From Fulvimarina endophytica (GTDB taxonomy: Bacteria; Pseudomonadota; Alphaproteobacteria; Rhizobiales; Rhizobiaceae): DNA of 64,000 bases. The DNA lies in contig NZ_QURL01000006.1 of assembly GCF_003403015.1 (NCBI RefSeq), forward strand, positions 1-64,000, written 5' to 3'. Below the pieces are notes generated by a model. The model saw only the letters and a list, made by a program, of their open reading frames with translations, had not been told where the DNA came from and ran no database searches. Numbering within the stretch: the first letter of the stretch is position 1; the number at the start of each line of letters is the position of its first letter. The translations under genes and the position numbers were made by a program. Shown here one piece after another: positions 10,006 to 18,745 of this stretch.

Positions 10006-11574
10006 TCAGAGATCCCCGGGCTCGATCGCCTCGAAGGGGACCTCGCTGGAGAGTGCGCCGAAGGGCACCTTGCCGAGGCCGGGCCGGGCGACGAGCATCG
10101 CATTGGTGTAGACGAGCGGCAGATAGACCGCCGCGTCGTGGAGGCGCGTGATGATCTCCCTGTAGAGAGCCCTGCGCTCCTCCTCGTTGCGGGTGACGAG
10201 AACCTTGCCGATCTTGCCGTCGATCTCGGCCTTGTCGTCGAGCCCCAGCTGGGCCTGATAATCGGCATGGGCTGGAACGCGCATGGCCGAGAGGAAGGCG
10301 TGCGGATCGTAGAGCTTGCCCCAGGTGGTGTTGAAGATCATGCCGAAGCGCCCGTCGCGCTGGCGCGCATAGACGCTGCTTTCCTCCTCGCCGACGAGCT
10401 CGACGGCGATGCCGATGCGGGCGAGATCGGCCTGGACGATCTCGGCCATGGACTTCAGGACGGCATCGTTGCCGGTGAAGCAGAGTTCGATTCTCAGGGG
10501 CTCGCCGTCGCGCGAGCGGGTGCCCCCGTCCTGCCGCGTCCAGCCGGCCTCGTCCAGCAGCCGTTCGGCAAGAACGGGGTCGAAGGCATAGGGTTTCAGG
10601 CCGATATCGGCATAGGGAACGCCCGGCTCGAACAGGGTATCGGCACGCTCATGGGTGCCGGACAGGACCGCCGAGATCATCGTGTCCTTGTCGACCGCAT
10701 GATTGATGGCCTTGCGCACGGCGATGTCGCGGGTCGGGCCGCGATTGGTGTTGAGGGCGAAGGTGCGTGTCTCATAGGGCGGGGAAAGGGCGGTGACGTA
10801 GCCGTCCATGGCCTCGAAGCGCTTGAAGCTGTCGGGCGAGATCGGGCCGTCCGCGCCGTAGATGAGGTCGATCTCGCCGGTCTGAAGAGCGATCGCCCGG
10901 GAATTGGGATCGGGGATCACCTTGACGTCGACCTCGTCGAGCGCCGGCGCCTTGCCCCAATAGGTCTCGTTGCGCCTGAAGAGATCGTGTTCGCCGAGAC
11001 GTGTTTCGGCAAGGACGAAGGGCCCGGTTCCGATCGGCGCCGCGATGCCGTCCATCGTGCCGCCGTCGACGAACTGGGAGGGGGCGACGAAGCGGAAGGG
11101 GCGCGGCAGCGCGAGTTCCTCAAGGACGGGATAATAGGAGTCCTTCAGGGTGAGGCGCACCCTATGGTCGTCCAGGGCCTCCGCTTTCTCGATCTGGTTG
11201 GCGAGCTCGAGCCAGGCATGGCGTTCGCGATTGGCGAGGATCGCCTCGAAATTGGCGACGACCGCCTCGGCATCGAAGGTCTCGCCATTGGAGAAGGTCA
11301 CGCCCTGGCGAAGGTGGAAGGTATAGGCGCGGCCGTCCCCGGACACCTCCCAGCTTTCGGCGAGCCAGGGCTCGAGCGTGCCGTCCTTGCCGTATCTGAC
11401 CAGCGGCTCGTACACCATGGATTGTGCGAACATCTGGTTCGGCGTGTAGAGATGCGGGTTGAGCGGGCCCACATTGACGGGCCAGGAGAAGTTCAGGCGT
11501 TCGAGGGCCGATGTCACGGTCGCCGAGCCGGAAAGAAGGCCGATCGCGAGGGCAAGGGACAAAGCGAGGCGCAT
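10006..11574 (-). CDS. nikA: Nickel-binding periplasmic protein NikA
   Basis: Periplasmic solute-binding protein (family 5, 522 residues) that captures nickel, probably as a metallophore or histidine complex, for NikBCDE. A cleavable signal peptide covers about residues 1-23. Long stretches match E. coli NikA closely, including WPVNVGPLNPHLYTPNQMFA, RHAWLELANQI, ALPRPFRF and EEESSVYARQRDGRFGMIF, which separates it from dipeptide-binding relatives. It is the first gene of the leftward operon, 21 bases downstream of the NikR operator. Confidence 0.96.
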   Translation of the reverse strand: MRLALSLALAIGLLSGSATVTSALERLNFSWPVNVGPLNPHLYTPNQMFAQSMVYEPLVRYGKDGTLEPWLAESWEVSGDGRAYTFHLRQGVTFSNGETFDAEAVVANFEAILANRERHAWLELANQIEKAEALDDHRVRLTLKDSYYPVLEELALPRPFRFVAPSQFVDGGTMDGIAAPIGTGPFVLAETRLGEHDLFRRNETYWGKAPALDEVDVKVIPDPNSRAIALQTGEIDLIYGADGPISPDSFKRFEAMDGYVTALSPPYETRTFALNTNRGPTRDIAVRKAINHAVDKDTMISAVLSGTHERADTLFEPGVPYADIGLKPYAFDPVLAERLLDEAGWTRQDGGTRSRDGEPLRIELCFTGNDAVLKSMAEIVQADLARIGIAVELVGEEESSVYARQRDGRFGMIFNTTWGKLYDPHAFLSAMRVPAHADYQAQLGLDDKAEIDGKIGKVLVTRNEEERRALYREIITRLHDAAVYLPLVYTNAMLVARPGLGKVPFGALSSEVPFEAIEPGDL

Positions 11575-11594
11575 GGTCGTCTCCGGAACGGTGA

Positions 11595-11622
11595 GTATGA
11601 GCTTTGTCTCAATACATCATAC
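11595..11622. promoter_or_regulatory. NikR operator (GTATGA-N16-TCATAC)
   Basis: GTATGA at 11595-11600 and TCATAC at 11617-11622 are separated by exactly 16 bases. This is identical in both half-sites and spacing to the operator that E. coli NikR binds upstream of nikABCDE. It lies between the divergent nikA and nikR starts and closer to nikA, so nickel-loaded NikR should repress the nik operon and perhaps the co-directional urease genes. Confidence 0.92.
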
Positions 11623-11671
11623 CACCGATTCGTCCAGCCTTCGCTGCGGTGCGGGATAAAGAGGAGAGACC

Positions 11672-12133
11672 ATGCAGCGGATCACGATCACCGTCGACGA
11701 CGACCTGATGGCCGATCTGGACCGGATGATCGAGACCGGCGGTTATCCAAACCGGTCCGAGGCGATCCGCGATCTCGCCCGGCTCGGACTGCGCGAGGCG
11801 GCCGCGCGGACCGGAGAAGTGCGCGACTGCGTCGGCGTGCTCAGCTATGTTTACGATCACGAGGCGCGCAATCTCTCCAGCCGCCTGACGACCACCCATC
11901 ATCACCACCGCGACATCTCCGTCGCCGCCCTCCACATCCATCTCGACGCCGACCAGTGCCTCGAGATCAGCGTCCTGAAGGGCAGGAGCGACGAGGTGCA
12001 GGACTTCGCCGACACCATCATCTCCCAGCGTGCCGTCTCCTATGGCGAGCTGAAGATCGTGCCGCAGGGCCCCCGGCACGATCGTGGACATGATCACGAT
12101 CACGATCACGACGGCGAATCCGGGCCGGCCTGA
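11672..12133 (+). CDS. nikR: Nickel-responsive repressor NikR, His/Asp-tailed
   Basis: Ribbon-helix-helix/ACT-type nickel repressor. The DNA-binding RHH domain occupies residues 1-45 and the metal domain about 50-132. High-affinity nickel ligands equivalent to E. coli His76, His87, His89 and Cys95 are seen as His77, His88, His90 and Cys96. The C-terminus continues about 20 residues beyond the usual end with an alternating His/Asp run ([12 protein letters not shown]), an unusual potential extra metal site. An AGGAG-type ribosome site precedes the ATG. The gene is divergent from nikA across a perfect NikR operator. Confidence 0.95.
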   Translation: MQRITITVDDDLMADLDRMIETGGYPNRSEAIRDLARLGLREAAARTGEVRDCVGVLSYVYDHEARNLSSRLTTTHHHHRDISVAALHIHLDADQCLEISVLKGRSDEVQDFADTIISQRAVSYGELKIVPQGPRHDRGHDHDHDHDGESGPA

Positions 12134-12144
12134 GCCCGGCCCGG
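12120..12144. terminator. GC-rich hairpin between convergent nikR and BCCT genes
   Basis: CCGGGCC (12120-12126) and GGCCCGG (12138-12144) form a perfect 7-bp stem with an 11-base loop overlapping the nikR stop codon. It sits between two convergent genes. No U-tract follows, so termination is only a plausible role. Confidence 0.4.
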
Positions 12145-12184
12145 CAAGCCTCCACACCCGTGAGCGCCCGGTGGGCGGACGCCG

Positions 12185-13816
12185 TCAGTCGGGTTTCGCG
12201 TCCACCTCGAAGGCTTCGAGCTCCGGCCGCCTGCCGATGGTGACGTGATCGATGTCCTCGGCCGCGAACCCCTTCATGATCGAGGGGATCATCATGCAGA
12301 CGAGGACGAAGATCGGCAGGCCGACCACGGTGATGACCTCCTGAAGGGCCGTCAGCCCGGCCTCGCCGGCAAGCAGGATCAGCATGGCGGCGATGAGCCC
12401 CTGCACCATGCCCCAGAAGACCCGCTGCCGGGTCGGGCCGGCCTTCTGGCGACCGGTGCACAGCATGTCGACGACGAGGGAGGAGGAATCGGCCGAGGTT
12501 GCGAAGAAGATCGCGACGACGGCGATGGCGATGCCCTGGACGAGGGTCGTCAGCGGAAGTTCGGCGAAGAAGGCGAACATTGCGAGCGGCACCGATTCGG
12601 ACACGGCCCGGCTGATGGCGCCGGCATCCTCGCCCATGGCCGCGCGGGCGGCCTGGCCGAGGCCGTCGATCTCCATGGCCTGCCAGCCGAAGATCGCGAA
12701 CCAGATCACGGTGAAGAGCGAGGGGGCGAGCAGAACGCCGAACACGAATTCGCGCACCGTGCGCCCGCGCGAGATGCGCGCGACGAAGATGCCGATGAAG
12801 GGCGACCAGGTGACGGTCCATGTCCAGTAGAACACCGTCCAGTTCGCCTGCCATCCCCAGTCCCCGGTGCCGAGGTTCTCGCCGTGGATCATGTCGTTCC
12901 AGAAGGCGAGGCGGGGCAGATTGGAGAGATAGAGGCCGAAGGTCTCGACGATACCGCGCAGCAGGAAGAGCGTGGTCCCGGAAAGGAGAACGAAGATCAG
13001 AAGGCCGACGGCCATGGCGATGTTGATGTTGGAGAGGATCTTCACCCCGCGATCGAGGCCGGCGGCGATCGAGAGTACGGCGATGGCGGTGAGGCTCGCG
13101 AGAATCGCGACGCGAAGCAGCGTATCGTCGCCCCATCCGAACAGTTCCGACAGGCCGGCCGAGATCTGCGAGGAGCCGAGGCCGAGCGAGACCGCGACGC
13201 CGAACAGGGTTCCGATGATCGAGGCGATGTCGATGGCCTTGCCGACCGGCCCGTAGATGCCCTCGCGCAGGAGCGGATAGAAGACCGAACTCACCCGCAC
13301 CGGCAGGTCGTAACGGTTGATGAAATAGGCGAAGGCGAGGCCGGGAAGCGCGAAGATCGTCCAGGTGTGGATCGCCAGATGATAGAGCGAGATCGAGATC
13401 GCGTCCTGTGCCGCCTCGATGGTGAAGGGCTCGACGCCGGGCAGGGGCGGGTCCTTGTAGTGGCTGATCGGCTCGGCGACGCCCCAGAACATCAGGATCG
13501 TACCGATACCGCCGGCAAAGAGCATCGTGAACCAGGAGATGTTGGAATATTCCGGCCGCGAATCGCGCGGGCCGAGGCGGATATGCCCGTGCCGGGAGGC
13601 GGCCGCGAAGATCAGGAAGCCGAGCCAGACATTGACGCCGAGAATGAAGAACCAGCCCAGATTGGTGACGATCCAAGCGCGGCTCACGGAGAAGATGCTG
13701 CCGATCTGATCGGGGATCGCGACGAGAAGGATCACGAAGCCGAATGTCAGACCTGCCGATACGAAGAAGATGTCCGTATCGACCTTCAGACCGAGACGCG
13801 TTGCCAGAGAGTTCAA
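12185..13816 (-). CDS. BCCT-family osmolyte (betaine/choline/carnitine) transporter
   Basis: Twelve-helix inner-membrane carrier of the BCCT family, 543 residues, for quaternary-ammonium osmoprotectants. The conserved tryptophan-rich segment near helix 8 (WTWTVTWSPFIGIFVARISR), the early FAGGIGTILMFWGVAEPI segment and the late FFATSADSSSLVVDML stretch are clear. The only start near the N-terminus is TTG at 13816, preceded by a good GAGGAAG ribosome site. The exact substrate cannot be told from sequence. It is convergent with nikR and has no obvious operon partner. Confidence 0.9.
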   Translation of the reverse strand: MNSLATRLGLKVDTDIFFVSAGLTFGFVILLVAIPDQIGSIFSVSRAWIVTNLGWFFILGVNVWLGFLIFAAASRHGHIRLGPRDSRPEYSNISWFTMLFAGGIGTILMFWGVAEPISHYKDPPLPGVEPFTIEAAQDAISISLYHLAIHTWTIFALPGLAFAYFINRYDLPVRVSSVFYPLLREGIYGPVGKAIDIASIIGTLFGVAVSLGLGSSQISAGLSELFGWGDDTLLRVAILASLTAIAVLSIAAGLDRGVKILSNINIAMAVGLLIFVLLSGTTLFLLRGIVETFGLYLSNLPRLAFWNDMIHGENLGTGDWGWQANWTVFYWTWTVTWSPFIGIFVARISRGRTVREFVFGVLLAPSLFTVIWFAIFGWQAMEIDGLGQAARAAMGEDAGAISRAVSESVPLAMFAFFAELPLTTLVQGIAIAVVAIFFATSADSSSLVVDMLCTGRQKAGPTRQRVFWGMVQGLIAAMLILLAGEAGLTALQEVITVVGLPIFVLVCMMIPSIMKGFAAEDIDHVTIGRRPELEAFEVDAKPD

Positions 13817-14267
13817 GAGCTTCCTCGTCGTTGCGTTGATCGGGGCATCGGGCCGAAACGTGGACCCGGCATTCGGGCCATCCGATGCGTCGCAGGAGAT
13901 TGGAACATCGGACCCGGTTCTGGATTCAGGTCCGGTGCGCTAGGTCTTCGAACCTATGAGCGGACGCCGGTCCTGCAACCTGAAAATTTCTGCGACTGAC
14001 ATTCAGTCAATCTGCCAAGGGGCGATGTTTCCGGCCGCAAGCCCCACAGCCCTTGCCCTTCGCGCCCTTGCGAGAGTGCGAAGAAATTTATCGCGGATCG
14101 CAGATCGAGCGACGGACTCGGGCGCCGCTTTCCCGTTCGGGCGTCGCGATCGGCGCCTTGACCTTCCAGCCGCTGGAACCTCCACATGGGGATGGAGACG
14201 ATTCGTCCGGCCGCCCGCCGAACCCCTTCGGACGCCGGCCCGACATCACAGGACAGAGCATTCGACC
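13817..14267. other. Intergenic stretch between divergent BCCT and glutaredoxin-MauE genes
   Basis: No gene with coding character was seen. The stretch should contain the two divergent promoters. No operator or RNA motif could be recognised with confidence. Confidence 0.5.
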
Positions 14268-15038
14268 ATGAGCCAGGTTCAAAGCAAGACGAGCGACAAG
14301 ACGGCCGTCATCTATCGCATGGTGATGGACAAGCATGTCTGTCCCTACGGTCTGAAGTCGAAGGATCTTCTGGAGCGCCGGGGCTACGAGGTGGAGGACC
14401 ATCACCTGACGACCCGCGCCGAGACCGATGCGTTCAAGGCGGAACACGGCGTCGAGACCACGCCGCAGATCTTCATCGGCGGCGAGCGGATCGGCGGCCA
14501 CAGCGATCTGAGAGCCTATTTCGGCAATCCCGTGAAACCGAAGGACGAGACCACCTATCGGCCGGTCCTTGCGATCTTCGCGGTGGCGGCGTTGACTGCG
14601 CTCGCCTTTTCCTGGTTCGCCCTCGGCACGCTTCTCAGCATCCGAGTGATCGAGTGGTTCTTCGCGATCTCCATGGTCCTGCTCGGGCTTCAGAAGCTGC
14701 AGGACGTGGAGAGCTTCTCGACCATGTTCCTCAACTACGACCTGCTGGCCAAGCGCTGGGTGCCCTATGGCCGCATCTACCCCTTCGCCGAGACCCTGTC
14801 GGGGCTCCTGATGATCGCCGGAACCTTGACCTTCATCTCCGCGCCCATCGCGCTCTTCATCGGAACGGTCGGGGCGGTCTCGGTCTTCTACGCGGTCTAT
14901 GTGCAGAAGCGGGAGCTGAAATGCGCCTGTGTCGGCGGCGGCTCGAACGTGCCGCTCGGCTTCGTCTCCCTGACGGAGAACCTCGTGATGATCGCGATGG
15001 GCCTCTGGATGCCGGTGAGCATGTATCTTCTCGCCTGA
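14268..15038 (+). CDS. Glutaredoxin-MauE membrane fusion protein
   Basis: 256-residue fusion. Residues 12-90 form a glutaredoxin-like domain with a monothiol-type VCPYG active site (Cys25), the cis-proline region ETTPQIFIGGERIGGHSDL and the family fold order. Residues about 97-255 form a MauE/DoxX-like membrane domain with four to five helices and a Cys219-x-Cys221 pair just after a helix. MauE proteins assist disulfide handling in periplasmic or membrane proteins. The fusion probably passes electrons from cytosolic thiols to the membrane part, but this is inferred. The start was chosen at the ATG closest to the Grx domain. Confidence 0.8.
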   Translation: MSQVQSKTSDKTAVIYRMVMDKHVCPYGLKSKDLLERRGYEVEDHHLTTRAETDAFKAEHGVETTPQIFIGGERIGGHSDLRAYFGNPVKPKDETTYRPVLAIFAVAALTALAFSWFALGTLLSIRVIEWFFAISMVLLGLQKLQDVESFSTMFLNYDLLAKRWVPYGRIYPFAETLSGLLMIAGTLTFISAPIALFIGTVGAVSVFYAVYVQKRELKCACVGGGSNVPLGFVSLTENLVMIAMGLWMPVSMYLLA

Positions 15039-15280
15039 AGGCGAGCCCCAAGGCGAGCGGAAGGCGCGCTGAACGCCTTCGCGCCGGTGAACGATGAGCG
15101 ACGGAAAGAGAGGCCGGGGACCGTAAGGGCGGGAGCCGGCCTCTTCCCTTTCGTCATCTCGGCCACCTCATGGTGGAAGACGCGCGCGGAACGGGTCCTC
15201 GTTTAAGGCTTCCGCAATCAATCACGATCATCTTGTCTTCATCCACTTCCGGGTTCCTCGCCAGCGGACAAGACAAAGAC

Positions 15281-15601
15281 ATGTCATCTTCCTCGCAAGA
15301 TCACGCCGGCCGGGTCATCGACGTCTCCGGTGAGCGCAGCATCCGCCACGCCAACGAGATGGCGGCCGAACTGCTCGACGCCCTCGAAGCCGGCGATGTG
15401 CGCCTCGACGCGGCCCGCTCGGGCGGCATGGACGCCGCCGCGCTTCAGGTTCTCGTCGCATCGGGCAAGTTTGCGAGCGGCCGCGGACGAAGCTTCGTCA
15501 TCCACGCACCCGAGGGCGGCGCCCTGCGCGGCTCCATCGCGCGCGCCGGCCTCGGTGAAGCGCTCGCGCCCGTCCTCGACGCCGATCCCCTTCCGGTCTG
15601 A
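15281..15601 (+). CDS. STAS-domain protein heading the chemosensory operon
   Basis: 106-residue protein with a STAS-like pattern: an N-terminal strand and helix (residues 10-35), then GGMDAAALQVLVASGKFA at about 49-66, where anti-sigma-factor antagonists normally carry a phosphorylatable Ser in a DSSG context. Here the position reads DAA, so classic Ser phosphorylation is unlikely. It lies 137 bases upstream of cheY on the same strand. A regulatory or scaffolding role beside the Che proteins is inferred from position. The ATG at 15281 is preferred because upstream codons add an unconserved low-complexity leader. Confidence 0.65.
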   Translation: MSSSSQDHAGRVIDVSGERSIRHANEMAAELLDALEAGDVRLDAARSGGMDAAALQVLVASGKFASGRGRSFVIHAPEGGALRGSIARAGLGEALAPVLDADPLPV

Positions 15602-15738
15602 CAGATGGCGGCCGCTGCCATCGCCCCGTCGAAGCGCGGACACCGCCGGTCGGAACCGCCTCTGCAGAGCCCGTATCATGCCTTTCTGCCCGGATCGGCA
15701 CAGGGCAGACGAATGATATTCGAATTTCAGGAGTCCCC

Positions 15739-16107
15739 ATGAGCAAGACAATCCTGGTGGTCGACGACTCGGCCTCGGTCCGGCAGATGGTCGGGATGAC
15801 CCTCAAGCAGGCGGGGTATTCCGTCGTCGAGGCGAGCGACGGGCGAGAGGCGCTGGACAAGGCGACGTCGAGCCCGGTCGATGCGGTGATCACCGATCTC
15901 AACATGCCGGTCATGGACGGTCTCACCTTCATTCGCGAATATCGCGCGACCCCGTCGAGCAACGGCGTGCCGATCGTGTTCCTGACGACCGAGTCCGATG
16001 CCGGCATCAAGGCGCAGGCCAAGGAAGCGGGCGCCACCGGCTGGATGGTCAAGCCCTTCAAGACCGACCAGCTCCTCTCGGTCGTGCGTAAGGTTGCAGG
16101 CGCATGA
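15739..16107 (+). CDS. cheY: CheY-like single-domain response regulator
   Basis: 122-residue receiver domain. The acidic pair Asp9/Asp10 (VVDDS), phospho-acceptor Asp53 (ITDLNMP), Thr83-Thr84 switch (FLTTES) and Lys105 (VKPFK) are all present. It has no output domain, so it acts through protein contacts after phosphorylation by CheA. A good AGGAG site precedes the ATG, and the stop overlaps the cheA start (ATGA). The gene lies in an operon with no flagellar genes, so its target may not be the flagellar motor. Confidence 0.93.
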   Translation: MSKTILVVDDSASVRQMVGMTLKQAGYSVVEASDGREALDKATSSPVDAVITDLNMPVMDGLTFIREYRATPSSNGVPIVFLTTESDAGIKAQAKEAGATGWMVKPFKTDQLLSVVRKVAGA

Positions 16108-18209
16108 GCATGATCGATCCCGCAGAGGTCTTCCGCCAGGAAGCCGCCGATCTCATCGAGACGCTCGAACAGGCGTTGCTCGATCTCCAGCAGCGTCCGG
16201 ACGACCGCGAGATCGTCGGTCTCGCCTTCCGCGCCCTCCACACCCTCAAGGGGTCGGGCGCGATGTTCGGCTTCACGGCCGTCTCGGACTTCATCCACGA
16301 ATTCGAGACCGCCTTCGACCGTGTGCGCAAGGGGGAGGCGACGGCCGATCGCAGCCTGATCGCCGCCGCGCTTGATGCCCGCGATCACGTCTCGGCGCTG
16401 ATCGAGGATCCCGATGCCGATCCCGAACGCGGGCATGCGATCCTCGCGGCCCTGAAGGCGGCGGTCGAGGGCGGGGAGATCGCGGGCGAAGCGCCCGTCG
16501 CCGAAACGCCACTCGAAATGGGCGAGCCGCTGGCCGAGCCTGCCGCCACGAGCGCCTGGCACATCCGCTTCAAGCTCCCGGCCGACGCCCTGACGCTCGG
16601 CACCAATCCGCTGCTTCTCCTCGACGAGATGCGCGATCTCGGACCATGCGAGGTGACGGCGATCACCGAGGCCGTTCCCGCCCTCGACCGCCTCGAGCCC
16701 GAGGAATGCCACATCACCTGGGATGTGCAGCTGATGGCCGCCGTCGAGCGCGACGTGATCGACGACGTGTTCCTCTTCGTGCGCGACGACATGGTTCTCT
16801 CCATCGAGCCGCTGACGGCCGGCGAGGCGATCTCCGCTCACAAGGCCGAGGCCGAGGCTCCCGCGGCTGCGTCCGCCGGGCCGGACAAGGCCCCGGCCTC
16901 TGCCGCGCCGGCCGCGCCCGAAGCGACGGCGCAGACTGTGCCGGCGCCCGCCGCGCCCGCCGCCTCGCCGGTCGTCAAGCTCGTCGAGGCGCCTGCGAAG
17001 GCCGCGCCGCGCACCGAGCGCAACGCCACCCTGCGCGTGCCGGCCGAACGGCTCGACGAACTGATGGACCGGGTCGGCGAACTCGTCATCGCCCAGGCGC
17101 GCCTCAGCCAGCTTGCCGAAACCCTCAAGGATTCGGCCCTCGTCAACGTCGCCGAGGAGATCGAGCGGCTCACCTCCAGCCTGCGCGACACCACCATGGG
17201 CACGCGCATGGTGCCGATCGGGACGCTCTTCGGCAGGTTCCGCCGCCTCGTCCACGACCTTTCGGAGGAACTCGGCAAGCCGATCGCCTTCGTGCCGGAG
17301 GGGGAGGATACCGAACTCGACAAGACGGTGATCGAGCAGCTCGCCGATCCCCTCGTCCATCTCATCCGCAACGCCATCGACCACGGGCTGGAGCGGCCCG
17401 AGGGCCGGGCGAGCGCCGGCAAGCCCGAGACGGGCACCATGCGCCTGTCGGCCCAGCATCGCGGCGCGGAAGTCGCGATCACCGTCTCCGACGACGGCAG
17501 GGGGCTGGATGCCGCGCGCATCCGCGCCCGTGCCGAGGAGGCCGGCCTCATCGCGCCGGGCCAGCAGCTCTCGTCCGACGAATTGAACCGGATGATCTTC
17601 GAGCCCGGCTTCTCGACCGCCTCCGAGGTGACGGCCCTTTCGGGGCGCGGCGTCGGCATGGACGTCGTCAAGCGCACGATCGACGGCCTGCGCGGTTCGA
17701 TCGACGTGGAGACTCAAGCCGGCAAGGGGACCACGGTCACCCTGCGCCTGCCGCTCACCCTCGCCATCATCGACGGGCTTCTCGTCCAGGTGGGCGACAG
17801 CCGCTACACGATCCCGCTTGGCGCCGTCGAGGAATGCGTCGAGCTCGATGCGCGCACGGAAGCCGATGCGCGCGGGCGCAGCTTCCTCAACCTGCGCGGC
17901 GATCTCGTCCCCTATCTCAGCCTGCGCGACCTCTTCGACGTGACCGGCGAGACCGGCCCGCATCAGAAGATCGTCGTCGTCTCGGCCGGATCCATGCGCG
18001 TCGGCCTGGTGGTCGACCAGATCATCGGCAACAACCAGACCGTCATCAAGCAGCTCTCCCGCCTTCATTCGGGCATCAAGACCTTCTCCGGCGCCACCAT
18101 TCTGGGCGACGGAACGGTGGCCCTCATTCTCGACGTCCTGAACCTCGTCAGCACGGGTCAGAAGCGCGAGGAGCGTGGACGCATGGAGCGTCTGGGACGG
18201 GCGGCATGA
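16104..18209 (+). CDS. cheA: Chemotaxis-type histidine kinase CheA
   Basis: 701-residue CheA. The P1 phosphotransfer domain has His46 in RALHTLKGSG. A middle domain of about residues 150-240 resembles the variant P2 region of rhizobial secondary Che systems. A Pro/Ala-rich linker follows (about 250-300), then dimerisation P3, the P4 kinase with N box HLIRNAIDHG, G1 DDGRGLD and G2 GRGVGMDVV, and a C-terminal CheW-like P5 domain. It is coupled by 4-base overlaps to cheY upstream and cheW downstream. All catalytic motifs look intact. Confidence 0.95.
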   Translation: MSMIDPAEVFRQEAADLIETLEQALLDLQQRPDDREIVGLAFRALHTLKGSGAMFGFTAVSDFIHEFETAFDRVRKGEATADRSLIAAALDARDHVSALIEDPDADPERGHAILAALKAAVEGGEIAGEAPVAETPLEMGEPLAEPAATSAWHIRFKLPADALTLGTNPLLLLDEMRDLGPCEVTAITEAVPALDRLEPEECHITWDVQLMAAVERDVIDDVFLFVRDDMVLSIEPLTAGEAISAHKAEAEAPAAASAGPDKAPASAAPAAPEATAQTVPAPAAPAASPVVKLVEAPAKAAPRTERNATLRVPAERLDELMDRVGELVIAQARLSQLAETLKDSALVNVAEEIERLTSSLRDTTMGTRMVPIGTLFGRFRRLVHDLSEELGKPIAFVPEGEDTELDKTVIEQLADPLVHLIRNAIDHGLERPEGRASAGKPETGTMRLSAQHRGAEVAITVSDDGRGLDAARIRARAEEAGLIAPGQQLSSDELNRMIFEPGFSTASEVTALSGRGVGMDVVKRTIDGLRGSIDVETQAGKGTTVTLRLPLTLAIIDGLLVQVGDSRYTIPLGAVEECVELDARTEADARGRSFLNLRGDLVPYLSLRDLFDVTGETGPHQKIVVVSAGSMRVGLVVDQIIGNNQTVIKQLSRLHSGIKTFSGATILGDGTVALILDVLNLVSTGQKREERGRMERLGRAA

Positions 18210-18679
18210 GCGAGATCGCGAAGGAGAAGGACATGCAGGCTCTGACCATCGGTCTTCAGGACGAGCTCATCGCGCTCGAGGCGGTTCGGGTCCGCGAGAT
18301 CCTCGATCCGGTTCCGATCACGGCGGTTCCCCATGCGGGCGAATTCGTGGGCGGCCTCATCAATGTGCGCGGCAATGTGGTGCCGCTCGCCGATCTGCGC
18401 GTCATGTTCGGCATGGAGCGCGCGGCGATGAACGGCGATACCCGCATCGTCGTGATGGAGATCGACATCGACGACGAGCCGGTGATGGTGGGCGTTCTCG
18501 CCGAGAAGGTTCGCGACGTCGCCGATATCGAGGCCGGTTCGATCGAGGACGCGCCGAAGGTCGGCATGCGGTGGCCGGCCGAGTTCGTGCGCGGCATCGG
18601 CCGGCGCGGCGAGGATTTCATCATCATTCCCGATCTCGAGCGCATCTTCGCCGCCGGCACCGAGCAGGCGGCCGCCTGA
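18206..18679 (+). CDS. cheW: CheW-like adaptor protein (first copy)
   Basis: 157-residue CheW-domain protein linking receptors to CheA. Features are the EAVRVREILDPVPITAVPHA segment and the VGGLINVRGNVVPLADLR core, both typical of CheW. The start overlaps the cheA stop (ATGA). A second CheW follows 48-66 bases downstream. The two paralogs differ enough to serve different receptors or array positions. Confidence 0.92.
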   Translation: MSEIAKEKDMQALTIGLQDELIALEAVRVREILDPVPITAVPHAGEFVGGLINVRGNVVPLADLRVMFGMERAAMNGDTRIVVMEIDIDDEPVMVGVLAEKVRDVADIEAGSIEDAPKVGMRWPAEFVRGIGRRGEDFIIIPDLERIFAAGTEQAAA

Positions 18680-18745
18680 AGCCTCGATCGCGGCCCGCGA
18701 GCGCGCGGTCGATTTCACCTCTTCGAGATGCTGGAGCAGCTCTTC

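Noticed and set aside
8779-12093. 1104-codon plus-strand open frame opposite nikC, nikB and nikA
   Set aside because: Antisense shadow of the nickel transporter genes; it contradicts the coupled overlaps on the other strand.
15498-18068. 856-codon minus-strand open frame opposite cheY and cheA
   Set aside because: Shadow of CheY and CheA; composition is typical of antisense reading.
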